A stretch of DNA of 11,119 bases from Actinomycetes bacterium (lineage in GTDB: Bacteria > Actinomycetota > Actinomycetes > Mycobacteriales > Micromonosporaceae), in NCBI GenBank assembly GCA_023402505.1, contig JAEYGD010000285.1, positions 1 to 11,119 on the forward strand, given 5' to 3'. Below the pieces are notes generated by a model, which worked only from the letters and a program-made list of their open reading frames with translations, searched no databases and had not been told where the DNA came from. A program made the translations under genes and the position numbers. Shown here in pieces: positions 1-6,877 of the stretch (position 1 is its first letter; each line of letters opens with the position of its first letter).

Positions 1-1473
1 CGCCGGCTCCGCGGCCGGCGCGCCGATCGTGGGCAGGCCGAGCAACACCCCGGGGGTACGCGGCGCACGCCCCGCCTCGGCCGCGTCCCCGGCCCGGGTG
101 CGCCGGTGGGCGAGCGGCTCGCCGTCGGCGTTGAGGTGGTGCGGGGCGGCGTACGTCACGACGGTGTGGACGACGTCGCCGGGGCGGACCTGCCCGGCGA
201 GGCTGCCCGCGTCGAAGTGGACCAGGCGGCCGTCGCGGGCCCGGCCGGACATCCGGCCGGTGCGCTCGTCCTTGCGTCCCTCGCCGACGGCGGCCAGCAC
301 CTCGACCGTCTCCCCCACCAGCTTCCGGTTCTCCGCCCAGGTGATCTCCTCGACGCAGGCGATCAGCCGGGCGTAGCGCTCCTGCACGACCTGCTTGGGC
401 AGCTGCTCCGCCATCGTGGCGGCCGGGGTGCCGGGTCGCTTGGAGTACTGGAAGGTGAAGGCCGACGCGAACCGCGCCTCGCGGACCACGTCCAGGGTGC
501 GCTCGAAGTCGGCCTCCGTCTCGCCGGGGAAGCCGACGATGATGTCGGTGGTGATCGCCGCGTCGGGCATCGCCGCGCGGACCTTCTCGATGATGCCCAG
601 GTACCGCTCCGACCGGTACGAGCGGCGCATCGCCCGCAGCACGTCGTCCGAGCCCGACTGGAGCGGCATGTGCAGCGAGTGGCACACGTTCGGCGTCTCC
701 GCCATCGCGGCGATCACGTCGTCGGTGAAGTCCTTGGGGTGCGGGCTGGTGAACCGGACCCGCTCCAGCCCGTCGATGTCGCCGCAGGCGCGCAGCAACT
801 TGCCGAACGCGTACCGGTCACCGAACTCGACGCCGTACGAGTTGACGTTCTGCCCGAGCAGGGTGACCTCCAGCACGCCCTCGTCGACCAGGGCGCGCAC
901 CTCGGAGAGGATGTCACCGGGGCGGCGGTCCTTCTCCTTGCCCCGCAGGGACGGCACGATGCAGAACGTGCAGGTGTTGTTGCAACCGACGGAGATCGAG
1001 ACCCAGCCGGCGTAGGTGGACTCGCGACGGGTCGGCAGCGTGCTCGGGAAGACTTCGAGCGACTCCAGGATCTCCACCTCGGCGGCCGCGTTGTGCCGGG
1101 CACGCTCCAGCAGCACCGGCAGCGATCCGATGTTGTGCGTGCCGAACACCACGTCGACCCAGGGCGCCCTGCGGACGATCTCGCCGCGGTCCTTCTGGGC
1201 CAGGCAGCCACCGACCGCGATCTGCATGCCGGGGTGCCGGTTCTTCACCGGACGCAGGTGGCCCAGGTTGCCGTAGAGCCGGTTGTCGGCGTTCTCCCGC
1301 ACCGCGCAGGTGTTGAAGACGACCACGTCGGGGGTGTCGTCGGCGTCCGCGGCACGCACGTAGCCGGCGCGTTCGAGCAGGCCGGAGATGCGCTCGGAGT
1401 CGTGCACGTTCATCTGGCAGCCGTAGGTGCGCACCTGGTAGGTGCGCGGGCCGCTCGCCGCTGCGGTAGTCAT
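1..1473 (-). CDS. miaB: tRNA-2-methylthio-N6-dimethylallyladenosine synthase MiaB (3' end outside window)
   Basis: Radical-SAM methylthiotransferase that converts i6A37 to ms2i6A37 in tRNAs reading UNN codons, using two [4Fe-4S] clusters. The window holds 491 codons with no stop, so the last few residues lie outside. The N-terminal methylthiotransferase domain has the three cluster cysteines C19 (TYGCQMN), C56 (FNTCAVRE) and C90 (GGCLAQ). The radical-SAM triad is C164-x3-C168-x2-C171 (GCNNTCTFC). GQNVNSYG, LHMPLQSGS and the GFPGET stretch follow, and then a C-terminal TRAM region (LVGETVEVL, about residue 390 on). The visible tail VLLGLPTIGAP looks like a normal actinobacterial MiaB end. The start is ATG at 1473, one of the few options before TYQVRTYGCQMN. 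No Shine-Dalgarno precedes it; TACGCT lies 9 nt upstream and could be a -10 box of a leaderless transcript. Family assignment is very secure; the start is fairly secure. Confidence 0.97.
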   Translation of the reverse strand, partial: MTTAAASGPRTYQVRTYGCQMNVHDSERISGLLERAGYVRAADADDTPDVVVFNTCAVRENADNRLYGNLGHLRPVKNRHPGMQIAVGGCLAQKDRGEIVRRAPWVDVVFGTHNIGSLPVLLERARHNAAAEVEILESLEVFPSTLPTRRESTYAGWVSISVGCNNTCTFCIVPSLRGKEKDRRPGDILSEVRALVDEGVLEVTLLGQNVNSYGVEFGDRYAFGKLLRACGDIDGLERVRFTSPHPKDFTDDVIAAMAETPNVCHSLHMPLQSGSDDVLRAMRRSYRSERYLGIIEKVRAAMPDAAITTDIIVGFPGETEADFERTLDVVREARFASAFTFQYSKRPGTPAATMAEQLPKQVVQERYARLIACVEEITWAENRKLVGETVEVLAAVGEGRKDERTGRMSGRARDGRLVHFDAGSLAGQVRPGDVVHTVVTYAAPHHLNADGEPLAHRRTRAGDAAEAGRAPRTPGVLLGLPTIGAPAAEPA

Positions 1474-1523
1474 GACCAGGACAGCGTATCCGGGGCCCGG
1501 GGAACGGCCGGAGGAGGAGCCAC

Positions 1524-1577
1524 GTGGCGGAGCAGCACGACCCGGGGGGCCACCGCGACCCTGCCCGGTCATCCTGA
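1524..1577 (+). CDS. Possible 17-residue small ORF with strong ribosome binding site
   Basis: GGAGGAGG at 1510-1517 sits 6 nt before a GTG at 1524. The frame runs 17 codons (VAEQHDPGGHRDPARSS) to a TGA at 1575-1577, and a perfect GC palindrome starts one base later (1579-1596). The unit ribosome site, ORF, stop and hairpin is compact, and it lies on the strand opposite to both neighbours, miaB and the 159-residue gene. No plus-strand promoter was convincing, and purine-rich GGAGG tracts arise by chance in DNA this GC-rich. It could be a small protein, an antisense leader over the miaB promoter, or coincidence. No function is suggested. Confidence 0.2.
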   Translation: MAEQHDPGGHRDPARSS

Positions 1578-1578
1578 G

Positions 1579-1596
1579 GCGCGGCGCGCGCCGCGC
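1579..1596. terminator. GC-rich perfect palindrome, probable terminator of the 159-residue gene
   Basis: GCGCGGCGCGCGCCGCGC is an 18-nt perfect palindrome that can fold as a 7-bp stem with a GCGC loop. On the minus strand it begins 7 nt after the stop codon of the gene at 1604-2083, the usual place for an actinomycete terminator, which often lacks a U-tract. No T-run follows, so termination is inferred from stem and position only. Confidence 0.5.
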
Positions 1597-1603
1597 GGAC
1601 CGT

Positions 1604-2083
1604 TCAGGCGGCGGCGAGCGCGGGCAGCACCGAATCGGGTGCCCAGCGGGAGCGGTGGCACCTCGACCAGCCCCGGCAGCCGGGGTTGGCCTCGGTGCAG
1701 AGCCGCTGGTTCGCGAGGACCTCGCCGTCGTCGGTCTCCCGGACGTCGAAGTGCACCGGGCGGATGGTCCCGTCCGGGGCGACCAGCAGGTGCCGGGTCT
1801 CGTCGAGCGTGTCGTCGCGCAGCACGCAGTTGCGGTCCAGCAGGCGGGCCAGGGCCGCGATGCTGGGCAGCTCGGACAGGGTCTCCGGCACGCCGTAACA
1901 GTCGACGATCGTGGCGAACTCGCCCGGCGCCCGCCAGATGTCGCAGACCACCGCGTACCTCGGCAGGCGCGCCGGGTCCGCCACCGCCAGGGGCATCACC
2001 ACCCGGCCGAGCGCCTCGGCCAGTGCCGGCCAGACCTCCGTCGGCCGCGCCTGGTCGATTCTCCAGTTCCACAGCTCGGTCAT
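1604..2083 (-). CDS. Conserved-looking hypothetical protein, 159 residues
   Basis: I do not recognise the family. The start is ATG at 2083 because GAGGAGG sits 4 nt upstream (GAGGAGGCGGC then ATG); an in-frame start 27 nt further up has no such site. Codon use is strongly GC3-biased like the neighbours, so it is a real gene. The predicted protein is soluble, with no signal peptide or membrane segment. It opens with MTELWNWRIDQARPTEVWPA, has CDIW and VDCYGVPETLSELPS in the middle, and then a beta-like run HLLVAPDGTIRPVHFDVRE. The C-terminal part is rich in Cys and Trp (LCTEANPGCRGWSRC), which could bind a metal. It sits between selD and miaB on the same strand, 200 bp and 130 bp away, so it is probably monocistronic. 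A GTTAC-n6-GTGAC site overlaps its proposed promoter. Confidence 0.8.
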   Translation of the reverse strand: MTELWNWRIDQARPTEVWPALAEALGRVVMPLAVADPARLPRYAVVCDIWRAPGEFATIVDCYGVPETLSELPSIAALARLLDRNCVLRDDTLDETRHLLVAPDGTIRPVHFDVRETDDGEVLANQRLCTEANPGCRGWSRCHRSRWAPDSVLPALAAA

Positions 2084-2169
2084 GCCGCCTCCTCGCTGTG
2101 CTCGTCCCACCGGCCTCCGGATCGGGCCTTACTGACGATGGTGGGGTGCATATGACCTCAGCCGGGGGC

Positions 2170-2199
2170 AAGTTACCGGTCTGTGACCATTCCGGGCAA
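2170..2199 (-). promoter_or_regulatory. Candidate promoter of the 159-residue hypothetical gene
   Basis: Read on the minus strand, a -35-like TTGCCC (2199-2194) and a -10-like TAACTT (2175-2170) are separated by 18 bp, in an AT-richer patch about 87 bp upstream of the ATG. The match to the housekeeping sigma consensus is partial. The GTTAC-n6-GTGAC site lies inside it, so a bound protein would probably block or reshape this promoter. Confidence 0.35.
2172..2187. promoter_or_regulatory. GTTAC-n6-GTGAC box, copy 1 (GlnR/MtrA-like half-site pair)
   Basis: GTTACCGGTCTGTGACC on the plus strand reads GGTCACAGACCGGTAAC on the minus strand, that is GTCAC-n6-GTAAC with an 11-bp period. This is the layout described for actinobacterial OmpR-family regulators such as GlnR (gTnAc-n6-GaAAc) and MtrA. 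A second, nearly identical copy lies at 3353-3368. The binding protein is inferred, not shown. Confidence 0.45.
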
Positions 2200-2283
2200 A
2201 ATTTCCTGGAGCCGCATTGCTCCGAGTAGCGGGAAGATGACAGTTTATCGGGTATGGTGCCGCGCCCCGGCGTCCGACACGGC

Positions 2284-3279
2284 TCAGCGAAGCACGATCA
2301 GGTGCTCGCCGCGAGGCAGCAGCTCCCCGATCACCGGAGCACCCGGCACCTCACCCGCGACCAGCAGGCCACCCGAGGTCTGCGCGTCGGCCAGCAGCAG
2401 CCGGTCCGCCTCGCCCGCCGGCCCGAAGTCCGTCCACGGGGTCACCCACTCCAGGTTGCGCCGGCTGCCCCCGCTGACGTGGCCGTCCCGCACCGCCTCC
2501 CGGGCCCCCGCCAGGTACGGCACCCGAGCGGTGTCGATCGCGACCGTCAGCCCGCTGGCCCGGGCGAGCTTCGACGCGTGGCCGAGCAGCCCGAAGCCGG
2601 TCACGTCCGTGCCGCAGCGGACGCCGGCCGTCACCGCCGCCCGGGCGGCGTCCCGGTTCAGCGTGGTCATCGTCGCCACCGCCTCCGGGAAGCTCTCCCC
2701 GGTGGCCTTGTGCCGGGTGTTGAGCACACCGACGCCGAGCGGCTTGGTCAGCGACAACGGCAATCCCGCCCGACCGGCGTCGAGAGTGATCAACTGGTCC
2801 GGGCGGACCGTCCCGGTGACCGCCAGCCCGTACTTCGGGCCCTCGTCGTCCACGCTGTGGCCGCCGGCGAGGTGACAGCCGGCCTCGCGGGCCACGTCCC
2901 GCCCGCCACGCAGCACCTCCCGCGCCAGGTCGAGCGGGAGCACCTCCCGGGGCCAGCAGAGCAGGTTGAGCGCGACGAGCGGGGTGCCACCCATCGCGTA
3001 CACGTCGGACAGGGCGTTGGTCGCGGCGATGCGGCCCCAGTCGTAGGCGTCGTCGACCACCGGGGTGAAGAAGTCCGCGGTGCTGACCAGGCCGGTGCGC
3101 TCGTCCAGCCGGACCACGGCCGCGTCGTCGCCGTGGTCCAGACCGACCAGCAGGTCGGCGGCACCGGCCGCAGGACCGAGACCGGCCACCATCGCCTCCA
3201 ACTCGCCCGGCGGGATCTTGCAGGCGCATCCGCCGCCGCGCGCGTACCGGGTCAGACGTACCGGTTCGGTCATCCCCAT
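2284..3279 (-). CDS. selD: Selenide, water dikinase (selenophosphate synthetase), cysteine form
   Basis: Makes selenophosphate, the activated selenium donor for selenocysteine tRNA, 2-selenouridine tRNA and selenium cofactors, from selenide and ATP. The protein is 331 residues, about normal for the family. The glycine-rich N-terminal active site is RGGGCACKIPP: C18 and K21 align with the essential Cys17 and Lys20 of the E. coli enzyme, so this is the Cys form and not a selenoprotein. The AIRS/PurM-type motifs DDAAVV, STADFFTPVVDD, NALSDVYAMGG, AGGHSVDDEGPKYG and GTDVTGFGLLGHA follow, and TSGGLLV lies near the end. ATG at 3279 is chosen because GGAG lies 5 nt upstream; an in-frame ATG at 3273 is the alternative. 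It is divergent from the importer genes. No selA, selB or selenocysteine tRNA is next to it, although many genomes cluster these. Confidence 0.95.
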   Translation of the reverse strand: MGMTEPVRLTRYARGGGCACKIPPGELEAMVAGLGPAAGAADLLVGLDHGDDAAVVRLDERTGLVSTADFFTPVVDDAYDWGRIAATNALSDVYAMGGTPLVALNLLCWPREVLPLDLAREVLRGGRDVAREAGCHLAGGHSVDDEGPKYGLAVTGTVRPDQLITLDAGRAGLPLSLTKPLGVGVLNTRHKATGESFPEAVATMTTLNRDAARAAVTAGVRCGTDVTGFGLLGHASKLARASGLTVAIDTARVPYLAGAREAVRDGHVSGGSRRNLEWVTPWTDFGPAGEADRLLLADAQTSGGLLVAGEVPGAPVIGELLPRGEHLIVLR

Positions 3280-3319
3280 ATGATCTCCGTGACCCGGGAA
3301 CCACGCCAGCGCGGCGGTC

Positions 3320-3348
3320 AGAATCGGACACCGGGTGAGTCCCGGCAA
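3320..3348 (-). promoter_or_regulatory. Candidate selD promoter
   Basis: On the minus strand, TTGCCG (3348-3343) and GATTCT (3325-3320) are separated by 17 bp, giving an expected start near 3313 and a leader of about 34 nt. The -35 matches 4 of 6 and the -10 only 3 of 6 consensus bases. The GTTAC-n6-GTGAC box lies just upstream of the -35. Confidence 0.3.
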
Positions 3349-3352
3349 TGGT

Positions 3353-3368
3353 GTTACCGCTCCGTGAC
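3353..3368. promoter_or_regulatory. GTTAC-n6-GTGAC box, copy 2, between selD and importer promoters
   Basis: GTTACCGCTCCGTGACC has the same half-sites, spacing and most spacer bases as the copy at 2172-2187, and both are followed by CCA and a CCGG. On the minus strand it reads GTCAC-n6-GTAAC. It lies between the proposed -35 boxes of selD (3343-3348) and of the importer genes (3377-3382). A single bound regulator could therefore act on both genes. A GlnR or MtrA link would make sense for an amino acid importer, but this is inference. Confidence 0.5.
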
Positions 3369-3376
3369 CAACCGGC

Positions 3377-3407
3377 TTGCATTCCGCCACATCCCGCCGC
3401 CTACAGT
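3377..3407 (+). promoter_or_regulatory. Candidate promoter of the amino acid importer operon
   Basis: TTGCAT (3377-3382) and TACAGT (3402-3407) are separated by 19 bp, one or two more than ideal. The -10 is good for an actinomycete. The predicted start near 3414 gives a leader of about 50 nt that contains the small hairpin at 3418-3433. Confidence 0.4.
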
Positions 3408-3417
3408 TGCCCAACCG

Positions 3418-3433
3418 GAGGTCGTCCGACCTC
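3418..3433 (+). other. Small hairpin in the importer leader
   Basis: GAGGTC-GTCC-GACCTC is a perfect 6-bp stem with a 4-nt loop, positioned at the predicted 5' end of the importer transcript. It could protect the mRNA 5' end or be part of an operator, since as DNA it is also a near-palindrome. No alternative pairing or U-tract suggests attenuation. Confidence 0.35.
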
Positions 3434-3464
3434 TGATGCGGCTACGACAGGGACGGTGGACGAC

Positions 3465-4211
3465 GTGACGACGGGCGAACCGCTCATCGTGCTGGACTCG
3501 GTCAACAAGTGGTTCGGGCCGCTGCACGTGCTGGACGACGTCTCACTCTCCGTTGGCCGCGGCGAGGTCGTCGTCGTCATCGGGCCGTCCGGCTCCGGCA
3601 AGTCGACGCTCTGCCGCACCATCAACCGGCTCGAGCCGATCAACTCCGGCACCATCACCTTCGACGGCCAGCCGCTGCCGGCCGAGGGCAAGGCCCTCGC
3701 CAAGCTGCGCAGCGAGGTGGGCATGGTCTTCCAGTCGTTCAACCTCTTCGCCCACAAGACCATCCTGGAGAACGTGACGCTCGGGCCGGTCAAGGTCCGC
3801 AAGGAGAAGCCGGCGAGCGCCCGCGAGCGCGGCCTGGCCCTGCTCGACCGGGTCGGCATCGCCAACCAGGCCGACAAGTTCCCGGCCCAGCTCTCCGGGG
3901 GCCAGCAGCAGCGGGCGGCGATCGCCCGCGCGCTGGCCATGCAACCCAAGGCGATGCTCTTCGACGAGCCGACCAGCGCGCTCGACCCGGAGATGGTCGG
4001 CGAGGTGCTGGACGTCATGACGTCCCTGGCCCGCGACGGCATGACCATGGTCGTCGTCACCCACGAGATGGGCTTCGCGCGGCACGCGGCGAACCGGGTG
4101 GTCTTCATGGCCGACGGTCAGCTCGTCGAGGAGGCGCCCCCGGCCGAGTTCTTCGCGAACCCGCGCAGCGAGCGGGCCAAGGACTTCCTCTCCAAGATCC
4201 TCACGCACTAG
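3465..4211 (+). CDS. gluA: Polar amino acid (glutamate-type) ABC transporter, ATP-binding protein
   Basis: Cytoplasmic ATPase of a PAAT-family importer. All ABC motifs are intact (248-residue numbering): Walker A GPSGSGKST at 40-48, the Q-loop in VFQSFNLF (Q90), signature LSGGQQQR from 143, Walker B AMLFDEPTSALD at 163-174, and the switch histidine in VVVTHEMGF (H200). Length is normal for GluA/GlnQ/HisP-type subunits. The start is uncertain: GTG at 3465 gives MTTGEPLIVLDSVNKWFG, with GGTGG 5 nt upstream; GTG at 3456, three codons earlier, is equally possible. It is the first gene of a four-gene operon, 58 bp before the binding-protein gene. The symbol follows the actinobacterial gluABCD order and the binding-protein match; the substrate could also be glutamine or aspartate. 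Confidence 0.93.
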   Translation: MTTGEPLIVLDSVNKWFGPLHVLDDVSLSVGRGEVVVVIGPSGSGKSTLCRTINRLEPINSGTITFDGQPLPAEGKALAKLRSEVGMVFQSFNLFAHKTILENVTLGPVKVRKEKPASARERGLALLDRVGIANQADKFPAQLSGGQQQRAAIARALAMQPKAMLFDEPTSALDPEMVGEVLDVMTSLARDGMTMVVVTHEMGFARHAANRVVFMADGQLVEEAPPAEFFANPRSERAKDFLSKILTH

Positions 4212-4229
4212 GCGTCCGTAAAGGAGGCG

Positions 4230-4244
4230 GGCCGTCCCCCGGCC
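4230..4244 (+). other. Intercistronic GC hairpin between ATPase and binding-protein genes
   Basis: GGCCG-TCCCC-CGGCC forms a 5-bp stem in the 58-bp gap before the binding-protein gene. A short intercistronic stem here could stabilise the downstream message, since binding proteins are usually made in excess over the other subunits. It is too short to be a convincing terminator. Confidence 0.25.
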
Positions 4245-4269
4245 GACTCCGTCGAAGAAGGAGAAGAGT

Positions 4270-5148
4270 ATGCGTATGAAGCGCGCAGCGGCGCTCGCCG
4301 CGGCCGCCACCCTGGCGCTCGGCCTGGCCGCCTGTGGCGGCGACAACGCCGAGGAGGGCACCGGTTCCGGCAGCAAGTCCTTCGCCGCCGGCAGCACCAT
4401 GGAGCGCCTGAACAAGGCTCAGGCGATCAAGATCGGCACCAAGTTCGACCAGCCGGGCTTCGGCCTCAAGGGCCTGTCGGGCAAGCCGGAGGGCTTCGAC
4501 GTCGAGGTCGCGAAGATCATCGTCAAGGAGCTGGGCATCCCCGAGGACAAGATCGAGTGGATCGAGGCCCCCTCGAAGGTCCGTGAGGACGTCATCGTGA
4601 ACGGCACGGTCGACCTGGTCGCCGCCACCTACACGATCAACGACAAGCGCAAGGAGCGCATCGCCTTCGCCGGGCCGTACTACGAGGCCGGCCAGAACAT
4701 CATGGTCAAGAAGGACGACAGCTCCATCACCGGACCGGACTCGTTCAAGGACGGCACCAAGAAGGTCTGCTCGGTGACCGGCTCGACCCCGGCCGAGGAG
4801 ATCAAGAAGCACGTCAAGGACGTCGCCACCCAGCTCGTCCTGTTCGACACGTACGACAAGTGCCGGGACGCCCTGAAGGGCGGCCAGGTCGACGCGGTGA
4901 CCACCGACAACGTCATCCTGCTCGGCTACATCGCCAAGGACGAGGCCTCCTTCAAGCTGGCCGGCGAGAACTTCACCAAGGAGCCCTACGGCATCGGCGT
5001 GAAGAAGGAGGACAACGACTTCCGCGACTTCATCAACGACACGCTGGAGAAGGCGTTCTCCGACGGCAGCTGGCAGAAGGCCTGGGACGACACCGCCGGC
5101 AAGTTCGGCGCCGAGCTCGGTTCCGCGCCGACCGTCAACCGCTACTGA
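4270..5148 (+). CDS. gluB: Glutamate-type ABC transporter substrate-binding lipoprotein
   Basis: Extracytoplasmic solute receptor of family 3, tethered as a lipoprotein. The N-terminus has basic residues, a hydrophobic alanine/leucine stretch and the lipobox LGLAAC with the lipidated Cys22, followed by a Gly/Ser-rich linker. The mature domain begins near residue 50 with the family pattern IKIGTKFDQPGFG and GFDVEVAKII (75-84). TYTINDKRKERIAFAGPYYEAG (120-141) and TDNVILLGY (212-220) follow. Two cysteines, C167 and C198, could form a disulfide. The protein is 292 residues, normal for the family. The start is ATG at 4270, with AAGGAG 6 nt upstream; ATG at 4276 is less well placed. The IGTKFDQPG region resembles corynebacterial GluB, which supports glutamate-like substrates but does not prove them. 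Confidence 0.93.
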   Translation: MRMKRAAALAAAATLALGLAACGGDNAEEGTGSGSKSFAAGSTMERLNKAQAIKIGTKFDQPGFGLKGLSGKPEGFDVEVAKIIVKELGIPEDKIEWIEAPSKVREDVIVNGTVDLVAATYTINDKRKERIAFAGPYYEAGQNIMVKKDDSSITGPDSFKDGTKKVCSVTGSTPAEEIKKHVKDVATQLVLFDTYDKCRDALKGGQVDAVTTDNVILLGYIAKDEASFKLAGENFTKEPYGIGVKKEDNDFRDFINDTLEKAFSDGSWQKAWDDTAGKFGAELGSAPTVNRY

Positions 5149-5189
5149 CCTGACCGGCTGATCTGGAGGGTGGGGAGGAAGTCCGACCC

Positions 5190-5897
5190 GTGAGTGTGCT
5201 CATCGACAAGTTCGACGTCTTCGCGGGTGGTTTCTGGCTCACCCTCCAGATCTGCGTTCTCGCCGCGATCGGCGCCCTCATCCTGGGCGCCGTCGTGGCG
5301 GTCCTGCGAATCTCCCCGGTGCCGCCCCTGCGGGCGGTCGGCACCGCGTACGTCAACATCTTCCGCAACATGCCGCTGACCGTGGTGATGTTCTTCGCCG
5401 CGTTCGGTCTGCCGGCCCTCGGCTCCAACGCGGACTTCCTCCGCATCCCCGGCCTCGACATCCTCTTCAGCCGGCTCGGCACCGACCTGCCGTACTTCCG
5501 CTTCGCGCTCATCGCCCTGGTCCTCTACACGGCGGCGTTCGTCTGCGAGGCGCTGCGCTCCGGCGTGAACGCGGTGCCCGCCGGCCAGGCCGAGGCGGCC
5601 CGCTCGCTCGGCCTGACCTTCACCCAGAACCTGCGGTACGTCGTGCTGCCGCAGTCCTGGAAGGCGTCGATCGTGCCCCTCGGCTCGGTGATCATCGCGA
5701 TGATCAAGAACTCGGCGCTGATCGGGTTCTTCGGCGTCGTCGGCGACCTCTCGGCGACCGCCGACCAACTGACCTCCGCCGAGGGCTACGCCTTCATCCC
5801 GGTCGCCATCGGCATCTCGATCGGATACCTGATCATGACCGTTCCCCTCGGCGCGCTCCTCGACCGGATCGAGCGGCGACAGGCGGTGGCCCGATGA
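5190..5897 (+). CDS. gluC: Glutamate-type ABC transporter permease 1
   Basis: Inner-membrane permease of the PAAT importer, 235 residues. About five hydrophobic segments are visible: 16-39, 52-77, 103-121, 162-187 and 201-225. The cytoplasmic EAA loop that contacts the ATPase is GQAEAARSLGLTFTQNLRYV and onward (132-155), ending in LPQ. A loop of about 25 residues (76-101) between segments 2 and 3 is longer than in enteric HisQ-type subunits. The start is GTG at 5190; GGGGAGGAA lies upstream with a rather long spacer of about 10 nt, and GTG at 5196 is an alternative. The gene begins 41 bp after the binding-protein gene and its stop overlaps the next start in ATGA, so the two permeases are translationally coupled. 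Confidence 0.93.
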   Translation: MSVLIDKFDVFAGGFWLTLQICVLAAIGALILGAVVAVLRISPVPPLRAVGTAYVNIFRNMPLTVVMFFAAFGLPALGSNADFLRIPGLDILFSRLGTDLPYFRFALIALVLYTAAFVCEALRSGVNAVPAGQAEAARSLGLTFTQNLRYVVLPQSWKASIVPLGSVIIAMIKNSALIGFFGVVGDLSATADQLTSAEGYAFIPVAIGISIGYLIMTVPLGALLDRIERRQAVAR

Positions 5898-6862
5898 GCC
5901 AGCAGACCGTCCTGTACGACGTCCCCGGGCCACGGCAACGCCGGATCACCCTGATCAGCAGCATCGTCGCCACGATTCTCCTGCTGGTCGGCGCGTACTT
6001 CCTGATCTACAAGCCGCTGGACGACAAGGGCCAGTTCTCGATGGAGCTGTGGGGGCCGCTGGTCGACCCCTCCAACGAGAACTTCTCCCTGGTCTGGGAA
6101 CGCATCGGCATCGGCTTCAAGAACACACTGATCGGCGCGGCGCTCGCGATCGTCACCTCGCTGATCGTGGGCACGCTGCTGGCGGTCCTGCGGATCCAGC
6201 TCAAGAGCCTGGCCCGCCGCCGTTTCACCGGCCTCGCCACGCCGGTGGCGTACCTGCTGCGAGGGCTCAGCCTGGTGCTCTCGGCCGTGACCCGGGTCTG
6301 CGTCGAGGTGTTCCGGGGCCTGCCGGTCGTCATCACGATCTTCTTCGTGGCCCGTGGCTTCCCGGAGTTCGGCGTCACCTTCGACACGCTGTGGTACCTG
6401 GTCATCGGCCTCACCATCTACAACTCCGTGGTGATCGCCGAGATCCTCCGCTCCGGCATGGAGGGCCTCCCCGGCGGCCAGGCCGAGGCGGCCGCCGCCG
6501 TCGGCCTCTCGCCGTTGCAGACCACCCGGATGATCCTGCTGCCGCAAGCGTTCCGGATCATGCTGCCCGCGCTGATCAGCCAGCTGGTGGTGGTCCTCAA
6601 GGACACCTCGCTCGGCTTCATCATCAGCTACGAGGAGACCCTGAACATCGGCAAGCAGATCATCGGCGCCCTGGACAACCCGATCCAGGTCTACACCGTG
6701 ATCGCCGTGCTGTTCATCATCGTGAACTACTCACTGTCCAAGCTCGCCCAGTACGTGCAGCACCGGCTCTCGCAGGGCCGCAAGACCGCCGGCACCCCGG
6801 CCCAGGACCCGCCCCCGGCGGTCCTCGCCCAGGCCGACAGCGGCATGGGCGGGGGGATCTGA
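5894..6862 (+). CDS. gluD: Glutamate-type ABC transporter permease 2
   Basis: Second membrane subunit, forming the channel as a heterodimer with the preceding permease. The protein is 322 residues with an N-terminal membrane segment (18-39), an exposed loop of about 30 residues, then the permease core with segments near 76-99, 115-136, 142-160, 164-185, 220-245 and 265-287. The EAA loop is at 195-218 (GQAEAAAAVGLSPLQ and on to LPQ). The C-terminal tail after residue 295 is Pro/Ala/Gly-rich and probably disordered. The ATG at 5894 overlaps the upstream TGA by ATGA, which fixes the start. It is the last gene of the operon; a strong hairpin begins 16 nt after the stop. Confidence 0.93.
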   Translation: MSQQTVLYDVPGPRQRRITLISSIVATILLLVGAYFLIYKPLDDKGQFSMELWGPLVDPSNENFSLVWERIGIGFKNTLIGAALAIVTSLIVGTLLAVLRIQLKSLARRRFTGLATPVAYLLRGLSLVLSAVTRVCVEVFRGLPVVITIFFVARGFPEFGVTFDTLWYLVIGLTIYNSVVIAEILRSGMEGLPGGQAEAAAAVGLSPLQTTRMILLPQAFRIMLPALISQLVVVLKDTSLGFIISYEETLNIGKQIIGALDNPIQVYTVIAVLFIIVNYSLSKLAQYVQHRLSQGRKTAGTPAQDPPPAVLAQADSGMGGGI

Positions 6863-6877
6863 CCCGCTCCGGACAAC

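Noticed and set aside
106..2229. A 707-codon open frame on the plus strand
   Set aside because: It is antisense to miaB and the 159-residue gene, with no family motif. Both minus-strand genes have clear motifs, codon bias or ribosome sites.
3280..3464. Possible selenocysteine tRNA next to selD
   Set aside because: No GGTTCRA-type T-arm, CCA end or long variable arm could be found on either strand here or in 2084-2283.
2254..3468. A 404-codon open frame opposite selD
   Set aside because: It is a shadow of selD, which has every expected SelD motif on the minus strand.
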